Shown: positions 27,068-36,347 of the stretch, piece after piece
How positions within the stretch are numbered: the first letter of the stretch is position 1
Layout: each line of letters starts with the position of its first letter
Assembly (NCBI RefSeq): GCF_000471025.2
Contig: NZ_CP015840.1
Location: 434,001 to 498,000 of the forward strand
Source of the DNA: Chlamydia gallinacea 08-1274/3
Lineage (GTDB): Bacteria; Chlamydiota; Chlamydiia; Chlamydiales; Chlamydiaceae
Reading direction: 5' to 3'
Length of the DNA stretch: 64,000 nucleotides
Position numbers and translations under genes: made by a program
Notes under the pieces: model-generated
What the model saw: the letters and a program-made list of their open reading frames with translations, nothing else
What the model was told of the DNA's origin: nothing
The model's database searches: none

Positions 27068-27786
27068 TAGGAAAAAGAATCACCAAGATAGTGTTGCTTT
27101 ACCATAGGATTGGAAATCATTTGTGATGAGGAGCCTTCAAAGAAAATTTTTCCATCAATAATGAGATAGCAACGATCTGCTATGGAAAGCAGCTCTTTAG
27201 CATTGTGGTCGGTAATGAGAATACCAATTCCGCGGCTAGAAAGGATTTTAATCAAGTACTTCACATTTTGAATTACAAGGGGATCCACATTAGCAAAAGG
27301 TTCATCTAAAAGGAGCACACTGGGATTAAGTGCTAATACACAAGCAATTTCTAGTCTCCGACGTTCTCCTCCAGAAAGGGTGCCTGCTTTTTTATTGATG
27401 CATGAAGATAATTGAAGATCATCTATCAAGGTTTCTAACAGGTGGGATTGTTGTTTTCTTGCTTTATAAATAATTTCTAAAATGCAGATGAGGTTTTCTT
27501 TTACTGTCAAATCTTTAAAAACTGTAGGTTCTTGAGCAAGATAACCGATCCCGAGTCTTGCACGATAATCCATTGTTTTTTTTGTAATATCTTTATTTTT
27601 AAAAATAATTTTCCCTGAATCTGGGCGAATTAATCCTACAGTAAGATAAAAAGCAGTTGTTTTTCCCGCGCCATTGGGGCCCAACAGTCCTACCACTTCT
27701 CCTGAATTAACTTCAAAAGAGACATCATTAGTCACAGGTTTTTTATTATATTTTTTTATTAAGTTGCATACAGAAAGTACAGGCAC
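27064..27786 (-). CDS. lptB: LPS export ABC transporter ATP-binding protein LptB
   Basis: The 240-residue ABC ATPase has Walker A GPNGAGKTT (K42), the Q-loop LAQEPTVF, the ABC signature LSGGERRRLEIA and Walker B VLLLDEPFANVDP, then the H-loop ITDHN. LptB powers LptFG to pull LPS out of the inner membrane. The start is a GTG at 27786 preceded by AGGTAA. It follows lptC by 6 bases, in the order kdsA, lptC, lptB. The 3' end overlaps the small convergent gene by 4 bases. Confidence 0.93.
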   Translation of the reverse strand: MPVLSVCNLIKKYNKKPVTNDVSFEVNSGEVVGLLGPNGAGKTTAFYLTVGLIRPDSGKIIFKNKDITKKTMDYRARLGIGYLAQEPTVFKDLTVKENLICILEIIYKARKQQSHLLETLIDDLQLSSCINKKAGTLSGGERRRLEIACVLALNPSVLLLDEPFANVDPLVIQNVKYLIKILSSRGIGILITDHNAKELLSIADRCYLIIDGKIFFEGSSSQMISNPMVKQHYLGDSFSY

Positions 27787-27792
27787 GGTTAC

Positions 27793-28278
27793 CTACTTTT
27801 TGAATAGAGATAGTGATAGAGTTTTCATACCGCCTTCAACTCGTTCCTTAGGAATTTGGGGATCTGGGTCGATAGGATCCACATGAAAGGAACAGTCATA
27901 AATATTGAGTGAACAATCTTGATAATTTAACATTCCTCCTTTGCCTTGGAAAGTCATTAATTTATTTAAATCTTGCGTGTGGATATGGCCTGCAAGTTTG
28001 GATAAGGCTTCTTTACACACATAATTCGTGCTTGTTAAGTGTAACTCCATGCATGATTTATCCACCTGGCAATTAAAAAACCTTCTTTCTGGCGAAGTAA
28101 TTTGCTTGTGAACTCCTAATTTTTTGATTTTTAGGAAGGGAGGCGCTGTATCAAAGTGCTTGTTCATACAAGAGACATCACAGATACTGTCTACTTTAAT
28201 CATAGCAATCATAGTAAAACAGGCGATAGCTAAAATGCCTAAGGAGCAGAGCAAACCGTAGAACCAAAATTTTGTCAT
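27793..28278 (-). CDS. lptC: LptC-like LPS export protein
   Basis: The 161-residue protein has one N-terminal membrane segment (about residues 5-27) and a beta-rich periplasmic part including the stretch [11 protein letters not shown] and [10 protein letters not shown]. LptC bridges LptFG to the periplasmic LptA. The short size, topology and place between kdsA and lptB support this call; sequence similarity to LptC is weak by eye. I start at ATG 28278, which overlaps the kdsA TGA in ATGA. A longer reading (to 28326) would run into kdsA. Confidence 0.8.
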   Translation of the reverse strand: MTKFWFYGLLCSLGILAIACFTMIAMIKVDSICDVSCMNKHFDTAPPFLKIKKLGVHKQITSPERRFFNCQVDKSCMELHLTSTNYVCKEALSKLAGHIHTQDLNKLMTFQGKGGMLNYQDCSLNIYDCSFHVDPIDPDPQIPKERVEGGMKTLSLSLFKK

Positions 28279-29087
28279 ACTAATGCCGGAGTAAATGAAC
28301 GTACACAAGAGTACAGCTGATCCCATGAAGCAATGAGTTCTGCAAAAGTTTCTAAGGAGAGCATAGAAGCTGCATCGCTTTTTGCTGTGCAGGGATTTGC
28401 ATGTACTTCAACGAAAAGACCGTGCGCACCTGCTGCTAAGGCTGCTCGCGTTAATGCAGGGATAAATTCTGTTTGGCCTCCACTTTCTGTTTGTCGTCCT
28501 CCTGGAAGCTGTACTGAATGTGTACCATCAAAAATAACGGGGAAGCCATGACGTGCTAAAATAGGAATAGCCCGCATATCTGAAACCAGATTATTATATC
28601 CAAAAGAATAGCCTCTTTCTGTAAGAATGATTTTTTTGTTCCCTGTGGAAAGAATTTTTTCAATCGGGCCATGGAGATCCCAAGGGGAAAGGAACTGTCC
28701 TTTTTTAATATTAATGGTTGCTTGAGTTTCTCCTGCAGCAACGAGCAAATCTGTTTGGCGGCATAAAAATGCGGGGATTTGCAAAATATCGCACACCTGA
28801 GCAGCTTCTTGCGCTTCGACAGGCGAGTGTACATCCGTGAGGATTTCGACATTTAGAGTTTCTTTAATGTTTGACAGGATTTTTAGGCCTTGTATGAGAC
28901 CAGGACCACGATATGAATGGATAGAAGAGCGGTTGGCTTTATCGTAACTACTTTTGAAAATCCAATGAATACGATCCGCGTAGGGGGTAACGATTTCTTG
29001 AATTTTCCTAGCGATTTCTATTGTAGTGCTCTCTTCTTCTATAACGCAGGGACCTGCAATGAGTAGCATTTTATCTGAGAACATCAT
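28275..29087 (-). CDS. kdsA: 2-dehydro-3-deoxyphosphooctonate aldolase (Kdo-8-phosphate synthase)
   Basis: The 270-residue TIM-barrel enzyme condenses arabinose-5-phosphate with phosphoenolpyruvate to make Kdo-8-phosphate for LPS. Motifs include [48 protein letters not shown], and [11 protein letters not shown]. Cys14 in AGPC is the metal ligand of the metal-dependent class (E. coli has Asn here), and metal dependence has been reported for the chlamydial enzyme. It is the first gene of the kdsA-lptC-lptB operon, with ATGA coupling to lptC. Confidence 0.95.
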   Translation of the reverse strand: MMFSDKMLLIAGPCVIEEESTTIEIARKIQEIVTPYADRIHWIFKSSYDKANRSSIHSYRGPGLIQGLKILSNIKETLNVEILTDVHSPVEAQEAAQVCDILQIPAFLCRQTDLLVAAGETQATINIKKGQFLSPWDLHGPIEKILSTGNKKIILTERGYSFGYNNLVSDMRAIPILARHGFPVIFDGTHSVQLPGGRQTESGGQTEFIPALTRAALAAGAHGLFVEVHANPCTAKSDAASMLSLETFAELIASWDQLYSCVRSFTPALV

Positions 29088-29291
29088 TTTTACTTTTGAT
29101 CATTAAAAAAAGCCACTATAGAGGTTTATGTGAAACAAGTCTATAGAGGATTTAGTCCAATGCTCTTTGAGGAACACTCGGGAAAATGAGTCTTAAATTG
29201 ACTTTTTTAGTTTTGAGCTTATACTAAGTTTCCAGGTTTTCCTATATCTAAGGAAATTTCTTTAGGCTAACTCAAGTTTTCTTGTGAATCT

Positions 29292-29364
29292 GGACCGATA
29301 GCTCAGTGGATAGAGCATTCGCCTTCTAAGCGAATGGTCGCAGGTTCGAATCCTGCTCGGTCCG
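29292..29364 (+). tRNA. tRNA-Arg (anticodon TCT)
   Basis: A 73-base cloverleaf has acceptor arms GGACCGA and TCGGTCC, a D arm GCTC...GAGC, an anticodon loop CTTCTAA giving TCT and a T arm with GGTTCGAATCC. The discriminator is G. Confidence 0.96.
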
Positions 29365-29396
29365 ATTTTTTGTTTTTACAAGTTTGCTTTTCTTTG

Positions 29397-29415
29397 CCTG
29401 TGGAATTTCCACAGG
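29397..29415. repeat. 19-bp perfect inverted repeat
   Basis: CCTGTGGAA and TTCCACAGG flank a single T, so it is a palindrome with 9-base arms. As RNA it could form a 7-base-pair stem with an AATTT loop. No T run follows on either strand. It lies between tRNA-Arg and the khpA 3' end. Confidence 0.6.
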
Positions 29416-29438
29416 ATGAGGAAAACATGGCGTTGGGC

Positions 29439-29675
29439 TTAATGGTCTTCCATAATTTCTAGGCTGACTTTGACATTGTTTCTACTTGCTACAGAAACAA
29501 GTAAAGTACGTATGGCTTTGATTGTTCGCCCTTCTTTACCTATAATTTTACCTATATCAGGTTTTGCTACTGTCAATTCGTAAATAATGGTATGCGTCCC
29601 CTGAACTTCTTTAATATGCACTTCGTCTGGGCGGTCTACAAGGTTTTTGATAATGTAGGCTAAAAATTCTTTCAT
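29439..29675 (-). CDS. khpA: KhpA-type KH-domain RNA-binding protein
   Basis: The 78-residue protein is a single KH domain. It starts MKEFLAYIIKNLVDRPDEV and contains the RNA-contacting loop GKIIGKEGRT (the family usually has GKQG or GKGG). KhpA (YlqC) pairs with KhpB/Jag in many bacteria as an RNA chaperone affecting cell-wall synthesis and division; whether a partner exists here cannot be seen. The gene lies 105 bases after rluD and is followed by a palindrome and tRNA-Arg on the other strand. Confidence 0.85.
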   Translation of the reverse strand: MKEFLAYIIKNLVDRPDEVHIKEVQGTHTIIYELTVAKPDIGKIIGKEGRTIKAIRTLLVSVASRNNVKVSLEIMEDH

Positions 29676-29731
29676 AAGGTCATCCTATAACTAAATTTTC
29701 ACTGTCTGCAGGAGATCAGAAAAAATCGAAC

Positions 29732-29775
29732 TCTAATTAATTTAATTCTAGTTTGTGTGTAGAATTAATTAAACT
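29732..29775 (-). repeat. AT-rich inverted repeat after rluD (possible terminator)
   Basis: Copies of TTAATTCTA and TAGAATTAA face each other across a GTTTGTGTG loop, with further AATTAA extensions. On the minus strand it is followed at a distance by TTTTTT. It may end the rluD transcript before khpA. Confidence 0.4.
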
Positions 29776-29780
29776 AATTA

Positions 29781-30752
29781 TTAGTTTTTGTTAAAAAATT
29801 CAAATAATTGTTTGTTAGTATTACTATTAATATCTTGGAATTCTTTTTTTATTAAGAGTTTCATATCGCAAGGCAGCGGCGTAGTGAGTTTTAAGGGTTC
29901 ATGAGTTTGTGGATGAATAAACTCTAGGCTATAGGCATGTAATTGTTGTTTGTCAAGATGGTAACTTTTGTTGATAGATGGAAGTCCATAAACGGGATCG
30001 CCTAAAATAGGTGTATTTATGTATTTCATATGTACGCGTAATTGGTGGGTGCGTCCTGTTTCTGGATAGAGAAGAACAAGGCTAAGCTTCTCATTAAAAG
30101 CAAGTATTTCACAGTGAGTAACTGCATCTTTTCCTGCAGAAGCGATGGTAATTTCTTTTCTTTTCTTAGGGTGGCGAGCTAATTTTGTACGAATTGTTGT
30201 TTGTGTTGGCTTCCCTATGCAAATGGCAACATAAACTTTTTTTATTTGTTTCTTTGAAAATAACTCACTGTAAATAGCTTTTGCTTGGCGTGTTTTTGCT
30301 GTAATTAATAATCCTGAAGTATCTTTGTCTAAACGATGAATAATTCCTGGTCGCCAAGGTTCTTCAGGAAACTCTTGTTTTAGTCTTTCCCCGATTTCAT
30401 GAAGTAAAGCATGTACTACGGTAGCATGGGTATGGCCTGGAGCCGGATGCACGACCATATCCCGAGGTTTATTAATTACTAAGATCTGATTATCTTCATA
30501 CACTTTATCTAGGGGAATGGCTTCTGGAGTAAGTTCAAGAAGCTCTTCTTTTTCACAAAGGGTAATCACCACAGAATCTCCAGCAACCACTTGTGTAGAA
30601 GTTTTTGTTTGCACACGTCCATTCACTTGAACGCATTGGTTTTCAATGTGGTGTTGATAAAAAGTTCTTGAATACTGTCCTTGCTGAGAAACTAGAAATT
30701 TATCTAGGCGATTTGCGGTAGTCTCATCAACAGTAAAGCAAAGGGATTTCAT
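29781..30752 (-). CDS. rluD: Ribosomal large subunit pseudouridine synthase D
   Basis: This 323-residue RluA/RluD-family enzyme makes pseudouridine in helix 69 of 23S rRNA. An S4 RNA-binding domain occupies residues 10-70. The catalytic motif IIHRLDKDTSGLLITAK holds the catalytic Asp at D142, and TGRTHQLRVHM follows further on. E. coli RluD has about 326 residues. It is the CT658 (sfhB) equivalent. Confidence 0.93.
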   Translation of the reverse strand: MKSLCFTVDETTANRLDKFLVSQQGQYSRTFYQHHIENQCVQVNGRVQTKTSTQVVAGDSVVITLCEKEELLELTPEAIPLDKVYEDNQILVINKPRDMVVHPAPGHTHATVVHALLHEIGERLKQEFPEEPWRPGIIHRLDKDTSGLLITAKTRQAKAIYSELFSKKQIKKVYVAICIGKPTQTTIRTKLARHPKKRKEITIASAGKDAVTHCEILAFNEKLSLVLLYPETGRTHQLRVHMKYINTPILGDPVYGLPSINKSYHLDKQQLHAYSLEFIHPQTHEPLKLTTPLPCDMKLLIKKEFQDINSNTNKQLFEFFNKN

Positions 30753-30874
30753 TTATAATTTTTTTTATTTTAAGATTTTAAAATAAAATAATTTATGGTT
30801 CTAGAAAAAAGAATAAAGAGACTTCTTTATAAAAAGATTAAATAAATCACGATAGTGAATTATTTTGTTTTGAG

Positions 30875-31189
30875 TTAAGAATTTGTCTTCAAGGAAGAAA
30901 GAGAGATATAGTGGAAGTGTTCGCACACTAGAAGCGTAAGAAGAGAAATATCAGTACACAAGAAGGTATGCTGGAGTAAACTCTGCACGTGGCAGACGTG
31001 CTGTTCCCATTCCTTCATGGTATAAGGAAACTTGAGAAGTTCTTTAGCTAAGTAAGGATTGCCCTGGTAAGAAATCAAGAATAAGTATAAAGGATCATTG
31101 ATTACCAAAGACCACCGAGGGGAAGAGCTGGTGAAACGTATCAATTCCTTTTCCTGCAGGGGAAGGGCTAAAAAATACGTAGGTACCAT
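30875..31189 (-). CDS. Small hypothetical protein (104 aa)
   Basis: I do not recognise a family. From ATG 31189 the product is 104 residues, starting MVPTYFLALPLQEKEL, mildly hydrophobic and leucine-rich with two long helices likely (YLAKELLKF and LLTLLVCEHFHYISL). Starting here places it 4 bases after the preceding 96-residue gene, typical of an operon; the frame is open to 31267 but that would overlap the neighbour by 74 bases. It lies in the CT656-CT659 interval of C. trachomatis, where small unknown genes sit between kdsA and the second gyrase pair. Confidence 0.6.
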   Translation of the reverse strand: MVPTYFLALPLQEKELIRFTSSSPRWSLVINDPLYLFLISYQGNPYLAKELLKFPYTMKEWEQHVCHVQSLLQHTFLCTDISLLTLLVCEHFHYISLSSLKTNS

Positions 31190-31193
31190 GATG

Positions 31194-31484
31194 CTATTCT
31201 TTATATATGGAGCGCATTTTTTTAGATGCCTTCTGGGCTCGGTCCATTTCTCTATGAATATTGCCAAATGAAGAGATTAAAATGGATTGAATAAAGCTAT
31301 CGTACATTTCCTTACCTTTTTCCTCTCCCATTTTTTGGATTAGAGCCAGGCGTAATTGATCTAATGTCTTCACGGGACCCTGGAATGTCGCATTTGAGGG
31401 GGAAAGAAATTCTGGAGAGGCTTCTTGTACAGGAGATGTTTGTTGTGTTTCTGTACTTTCCGTATTGATGTAGCGCGGTTCCAT
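31194..31484 (-). CDS. Small hypothetical protein (96 aa)
   Basis: The N-terminal 40 residues are Ser/Thr/Pro/Gln-rich and probably disordered (TESTETQQTSPVQEASPEF); residues 40-96 form a likely amphipathic helical region (TLDQLRLALIQKMGEEKG, then MYDSFIQSIL) ending in a basic tail. I recognise no domain. A disordered N-terminus fits a T3S substrate or chaperone-binding protein but does not prove it. It lies 108 bases after the second gyrA-type gene and 4 bases before the 104-residue gene. Confidence 0.65.
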   Translation of the reverse strand: MEPRYINTESTETQQTSPVQEASPEFLSPSNATFQGPVKTLDQLRLALIQKMGEEKGKEMYDSFIQSILISSFGNIHREMDRAQKASKKMRSIYKE

Positions 31485-31592
31485 ATCCTACCCACCGGTA
31501 TACTGAATTCTATACGCATTTTACTATGAAAAGAAGTTATTTTCTATGGTCATGCAAACATACTTTGTGTAAGAAAACCTATTGTTGATTTT

Positions 31593-33038
31593 TTATTTGC
31601 AGACAACTTTTTGTTGTAGAAAGGCTTGCTTCTGCTCAGGGGAAGCTAAAATTTGTGTTTTCCTTGTTCCTAAATGCTTGTATTTGTCTAGAAGGTCTTT
31701 TAAATATTTTATAGTGAATTTCTTCATGTTGTTAAGATTTTTTTCTACAGCAGTTTGCTTTTTCTCTAAGTTGGCTAAATCTTTGGTGTAATGCTGCTCA
31801 TTAAAACAAAGAATTTTTTTAATAGCTAGTGATGCTAATTGTGCTGTTGCTTCTTTACTAGGAGAGGCATAGTTAGAATTAGAAAGAAAAGGTTCTAAAG
31901 AAGAAACCACAGTATGATGTACATCCTCCTGAGAAATTTTCTTCCCCAGATGCGCAAGGTGTTCACGTACTTGATCATACAAGCGATGCTTAATGAAGAG
32001 ATATTCTAAGGTTTTATGATAATGTTCTTGTGCTAGTGTTTCTTGAAGAATATGCAATTCTTTTTGTAAATAGCCTACTAAAGTTTCTGTATGGCGTTGT
32101 AAAATTTCAGAAATTGAAGCTTCTCGGGGCGCATTATTATCAATAGCTGTGGGCTTTGATGTGAGAGTGACTCGGCATTCTGTATGTTGAAATAAAGCTT
32201 CTATAGCTTCTTTAGCGTAGACACCTTTAGCCAGCTTGATTTCTATATGAGGTGTACTCGTGGAGAAATCTTGGATGGAATCTATTTTGATTACACCACG
32301 TTTTGCAGCATGTTCTATAGAACGAATTACTGTTTCTGTTGTTGTTGAAGGGCAGATTTCTTTGATAATGAGTGTTTTATCATTTATAGCTTCAATCAAA
32401 GCATACAAGGTTATAGAACCTAAACCATCATGGTATTCAGAAGCGTCCATGATCCCCCCCGAGGAGAAATCAGGAAGGAGAACATGTGAATGGTTATTTA
32501 AAATTGCTATTTGTGCTTCGATAACTTCACATAAATTATGAGGAAAAATCTTTGTTGTCATGCCAACGGCAATACCTTCAACACCATGTAGTAATAACAA
32601 AGGGAGTTTTGCAGGAAGGATATCGGGTTCTTTTTCTCTTCCATCATAGGAATCATGGAAAGACATGAGATCTGTATTGAAGAGGATCTCTTTTGCTAAG
32701 GGGCTGAGCCGAGCTTCAATATACCGTGCTGCTGCGTGAGGATCTCCCGTAAGGGGATTCCCAAAATTACCTTGAGTGTCAAGTAAATAGCCTTTGTTAG
32801 CTAATACAACGAGGGCTTCAATAATAGGAGCATCTCCATGAGGATGTAGGGCCATTGTCCTGCCCGCAATATTGGCAACTTTATGCATTTTCCCATCATC
32901 CATCTGGAATAAAGTCCAGAGTAATCGTCGTTGTACCGGTTTTAAGCCATCAAGAATGTGGGGGATAGCTCTCTCTAAAATCACATAGGATGCATAGTGC
33001 ATAAAATGATTTTTTAAAAGATCAGAAATGTCGTGCAT
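31593..33038 (-). CDS. parC: Second type II topoisomerase A subunit (GyrA/ParC-like, no C-terminal beta-pinwheel)
   Basis: The 481-residue protein contains the breakage-reunion domain of GyrA/ParC, with the active-site tyrosine Y106 in AAARYIEAR and the helix LKPVQRRLLW and HPHGDAPI motifs. Full-length ParC has about 750 residues; the C-terminal DNA-wrapping domain is absent. The partner gene lies immediately upstream with 3 bases between. In Chlamydia this pair is named gyrA_2/gyrB_2 (CT660/CT661) or parC/parE; whether it decatenates or supercoils is not readable here. Confidence 0.85.
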   Translation of the reverse strand: MHDISDLLKNHFMHYASYVILERAIPHILDGLKPVQRRLLWTLFQMDDGKMHKVANIAGRTMALHPHGDAPIIEALVVLANKGYLLDTQGNFGNPLTGDPHAAARYIEARLSPLAKEILFNTDLMSFHDSYDGREKEPDILPAKLPLLLLHGVEGIAVGMTTKIFPHNLCEVIEAQIAILNNHSHVLLPDFSSGGIMDASEYHDGLGSITLYALIEAINDKTLIIKEICPSTTTETVIRSIEHAAKRGVIKIDSIQDFSTSTPHIEIKLAKGVYAKEAIEALFQHTECRVTLTSKPTAIDNNAPREASISEILQRHTETLVGYLQKELHILQETLAQEHYHKTLEYLFIKHRLYDQVREHLAHLGKKISQEDVHHTVVSSLEPFLSNSNYASPSKEATAQLASLAIKKILCFNEQHYTKDLANLEKKQTAVEKNLNNMKKFTIKYLKDLLDKYKHLGTRKTQILASPEQKQAFLQQKVVCK

Positions 33039-33041
33039 AAG

Positions 33042-34847
33042 CTAGAAATGGGTAATGAGATTATCCATAATAAATTGTTTGCGTTCTTTAGTGTTTTTTC
33101 CCATGTAAAATTGTACTAGGGGACCTAGAGATTCTTTTGAAGTGATGGTTACAGGAGTTAAACGCATATCTGTACCAATGAACGTCTTAAATTCATGAGG
33201 AGAAATTTCTCCTAAGCCTTTAAACCGGGTGATTTCTAAGGAGGTTTCTTTTTTCTTGAATTGTTGAATGATTTGTAGCTTTTCTTGTTCGGTATAACAA
33301 TAGCGTGTTGTGTCTTTATAGCGAACCTTGAATAAAGGGGTTTCCAAAATAAATACGTGGTTATTTTCAACAATGGGAAGGAAGGTTTTGAGGAAAAAGG
33401 TAATTAACAAATTACGAATGTGCATGCCGTCCACATCGGCATCTGTCGCTAGGATAATGCGATTATAACGTAAATTCCGGGTATTTTTAGTAATGCCTAA
33501 AGCTGTAGCAAGATAAAATAATTCATCATTTTTATATATTTTCTCTTCTTCAATAGAAAACACATTTAACGGTTTTCCTCTAAGAGCAAATACTGCTTGA
33601 GTTAGAGGATTTCTTGAAGCTAGAATTGAAGCAGAAGCCGATTCCCCTTCTGTAATGAAGATAGAAGAGGCTTCTCCATACAAAGAATTCTCCATGTAGT
33701 GAAACTTACAATCCCGTAATTTAGGAATTTTGTAATGGAGTTTTTTTTGTTTTTCTTTAAGTTCTTGCTTAATGAATAGCATATTTTTTCGTGTTTTTTC
33801 ATTAAGCTTAATTTTTTCTATTAATCGCTCGGCAGAAACAGGGTGCTTTTTTAATTCTTGGATAATAGCTGTTTTTACATCTTTAATGATATCCGTACGG
33901 ATATGTGTGTTTCCCAGTTTATTTTTGGTTTGCGATTCAAAAATAGGAGAGGCAATTTTTATCGCAATACAACCGATAAGTCCTTCACGAATATCATTAC
34001 TTATAAAGTTCTTATTAAAATATTCATTAATACCTTTGGCAATTCCTTCTTTAAATGCAGTAAGGTGGGTCCCGCCATCTAACGTTTCTTGACCATTGAC
34101 GAAGGAAAAATAGCGTTCATTATGTGTTTCTACATGAGTAAAAAGAAAAGATAGTGTGGAATGCTGAAAAGTCAGCGGAGGGTATAGTGCTGTGTCAGAA
34201 ATTTCTTCGTGGAACAAGTCTTGGAGTCCCTTGTGAGATAAAAATATCTCATCATTTAGGACAATTTTTAATCCGGGATTTAAATAAGTATATCGGCGAA
34301 TTTTGTGTTTTAAGAATTCATGATTAAAAGAAAACGCATGAAAAATAGTCGAGTCAGGAGAAAATGTAATTTCTGTACCATCCGGATCTTTTGTAGATCC
34401 TTGACGCGTATCCTGTAAAACACCTTTGCAAAATACAGCGTAGTGGTATTTTTTCTTGCGCACAGAACGGACTATAAATTTCTCTGACAGCGCATTGACA
34501 GCTTTTAATCCCACACCATTAAGCCCTACGGAAAAGTGGAAGACATCTTGTGTATATTTAGCTCCCGTATTGATTTTAGATACACAATCAATCATTTTCC
34601 CTAGAGGAATTCCGCGGCCTCGATCACGGATAGTTATGGAATGTGGATCCAGGGTAACCGTGATGGTATCGCCATGACCCATGATAAATTCATCGATAGC
34701 ATTATCCATAACCTCTTTAAATAAGGTATAAATACCATCTTCAGCTTGCGAACCATCTCCCAATCTGCCTATATACATGCCCGCGCGCAAACGAATATGA
34801 TCCAAAGATGCTAGGGAAACAATGCTAGCTTCAGTATAGAGTGCCAT
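33042..34847 (-). CDS. parE: Second type II topoisomerase B subunit (GyrB/ParE-like)
   Basis: The 601-residue protein has a GHKL ATPase domain (E45 and N49 in LFKEVMDNAIDE; DRGRGIP; GLNGVGLKAVNAL), a transducer domain and a TOPRIM domain with EGESASASI where the usual motif is EGDSAGGSA, plus ATDADVDGMHIRNLL. ATP hydrolysis drives strand passage with the A subunit. It is first of the two-gene unit. The altered TOPRIM glutamate/serine region is noted as unusual. Confidence 0.88.
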   Translation of the reverse strand: MALYTEASIVSLASLDHIRLRAGMYIGRLGDGSQAEDGIYTLFKEVMDNAIDEFIMGHGDTITVTLDPHSITIRDRGRGIPLGKMIDCVSKINTGAKYTQDVFHFSVGLNGVGLKAVNALSEKFIVRSVRKKKYHYAVFCKGVLQDTRQGSTKDPDGTEITFSPDSTIFHAFSFNHEFLKHKIRRYTYLNPGLKIVLNDEIFLSHKGLQDLFHEEISDTALYPPLTFQHSTLSFLFTHVETHNERYFSFVNGQETLDGGTHLTAFKEGIAKGINEYFNKNFISNDIREGLIGCIAIKIASPIFESQTKNKLGNTHIRTDIIKDVKTAIIQELKKHPVSAERLIEKIKLNEKTRKNMLFIKQELKEKQKKLHYKIPKLRDCKFHYMENSLYGEASSIFITEGESASASILASRNPLTQAVFALRGKPLNVFSIEEEKIYKNDELFYLATALGITKNTRNLRYNRIILATDADVDGMHIRNLLITFFLKTFLPIVENNHVFILETPLFKVRYKDTTRYCYTEQEKLQIIQQFKKKETSLEITRFKGLGEISPHEFKTFIGTDMRLTPVTITSKESLGPLVQFYMGKNTKERKQFIMDNLITHF

Positions 34848-35327
34848 AGAATTTTCTTAATTTGGGTTCTCAGGAATAGTAAGCTTTACCAAAGGAGATT
34901 GGTTACATTACGAATTGCAATAAAGATTTCGCTATTTTATTGCCTTCTTTTTTCTAGACAAAGCACTTTCTTTTTGCATAAAAACTTTAGGTTACGACAT
35001 TTTTGTTTCTCGATCAAGGTAGAGAAATTCTTAAAATTCTCCGGATGGGAATTTTCCATTATGCAGTATAGCGTTTTGCGTAGGCAACGGAATCCAATAC
35101 AGCTCATCCCCTAAGGAAATCCTTGTATTCTTTGCTTGAAAGGTAGTTGTAGAAGTAGGTAAAGAAGGCCCAGCATAAGGTTTTGAAGCCTTAAGCCTAT
35201 CCGATCCACGGAAATAAGTGGTATCTAATTTTATCTTGGGTTATATAGCTGGCTGACTTTTGTGTGTCGTAGAAAGAAGCCTTGATTTTAGCTTTGGACA
35301 TCTAAAAAAAGTAATTATAACGAGCTT
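34848..35327. other. 480-base gap between the topoisomerase pair and hemA
   Basis: This divergent gap holds the promoters for the leftward topoisomerase unit and rightward hemA. I see no convincing gene; an open stretch at 34899-35114 is rich in Phe, Lys and Arg and lacks a ribosome site. A weak hairpin (34917-34924 with 34936-34943, GCAATAAA/TTTATTGC) followed by TTCTTTTTT is terminator-like on the plus strand, which is odd for a position ahead of hemA. Nothing else stands out. Confidence 0.5.
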
Positions 35328-36347
35328 ATGGTTTTAGGAGTTGTTGGTGTTAGCTTTCGTGAGGCTGCCTTAGAAGCAAGAGAAGCGGTTATCCGTCTTT
35401 TCAAAGAATTTGAAACAAATCCCTTAGTAGCGCAGCGCTTTTTAGGAGAGAATGGGTCGTTTGTTTTGTTGCTCACCTGTCACCGTGCAGAAATGTACTT
35501 CTTTTCTCCAATAGGTCATAAGATTGTTCCGGAGATAACGGCGCTTATTTCTGAAGTATCTGGGGTAACGCCCTATTGCTATCAGGGATTTGTGTGTTTC
35601 CGTCATTTATTTACAGTAACTAGTGGTATGGATAGCTTGATTTTTGGAGAGACCGAGATTCAAGGACAAGTGAAGCGGGCCTATATGACAGCAAAAGCAG
35701 AACGTGAGCTACCGTTTGCTTTGCATTTCCTGTTTCAAAAAGCTTTAAAAGAGGGCAAAGGCTTTCGCTCGCAATTAGTGATATCGCATCCTAAAGATAT
35801 TATGGAATCTGTGATAGAAGAAATTATAACAGAATGTGGTAAGTCTCGAGAGGATACATTTTTATTTATTGGCTATTCTGTAATTAATCGAAAAATTGCA
35901 CGAGGCTTAAAAGCACGAGGTTATCTTAATTTAACGTTTTGTTCTCGTAAGAAGCGCTCGGTAGCTTATAACATGATCTCTCGTAATGAGTTATCTTTCG
36001 AAGATCCTTATGATGTTATTTTCTTTGGCTTTGCTGAATCCATTGGAGATTTCCCCAACTTATCTCTAGAAAGCTTGGCAAGTATTCGTAATCGTTTAAT
36101 TTTTGATCTTAATGTTCCGCGTACCTTGGCTTTATGCCATACTCCAACAGATGCTATATATTTAGATATGGATTTTATTAGTGAGTGCGTACAGCAAAAA
36201 CTACAAAAGTATTTACCCTCTACAAATAAGGACACACCATTTTTAGCATTGGTAGCAAGAAAGCAATGGGAAGCTTATGAAAAAAAACACTCTTACATAG
36301 CCTCAGAGCAGATTCGAGTTTTTTCATCGAAGTCTTTGATTCTTTAG
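35328..36347 (+). CDS. hemA: Glutamyl-tRNA reductase (short chlamydial form)
   Basis: The 339-residue product carries the catalytic Cys51 in [10 protein letters not shown] and the substrate motif [20 protein letters not shown], followed by GQVKRAY. It makes glutamate-1-semialdehyde, first step of heme synthesis from Glu-tRNA. Most GluTR proteins have about 420 residues; the C-terminal dimerisation region is shortened here, and the NADPH-binding middle ([21 protein letters not shown]) lacks the usual GxGxMG form. Activity is therefore plausible and not assured from sequence alone. It is CT662 in position. Confidence 0.85.
   Translation: MVLGVVGVSFREAALEAREAVIRLFKEFETNPLVAQRFLGENGSFVLLLTCHRAEMYFFSPIGHKIVPEITALISEVSGVTPYCYQGFVCFRHLFTVTSGMDSLIFGETEIQGQVKRAYMTAKAERELPFALHFLFQKALKEGKGFRSQLVISHPKDIMESVIEEIITECGKSREDTFLFIGYSVINRKIARGLKARGYLNLTFCSRKKRSVAYNMISRNELSFEDPYDVIFFGFAESIGDFPNLSLESLASIRNRLIFDLNVPRTLALCHTPTDAIYLDMDFISECVQQKLQKYLPSTNKDTPFLALVARKQWEAYEKKHSYIASEQIRVFSSKSLIL

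Noticed and set aside
34899..35114. 71-codon open frame ahead of hemA
   Set aside because: Its composition is Phe/Lys/Arg-rich, and it has no ribosome site and no family resemblance.
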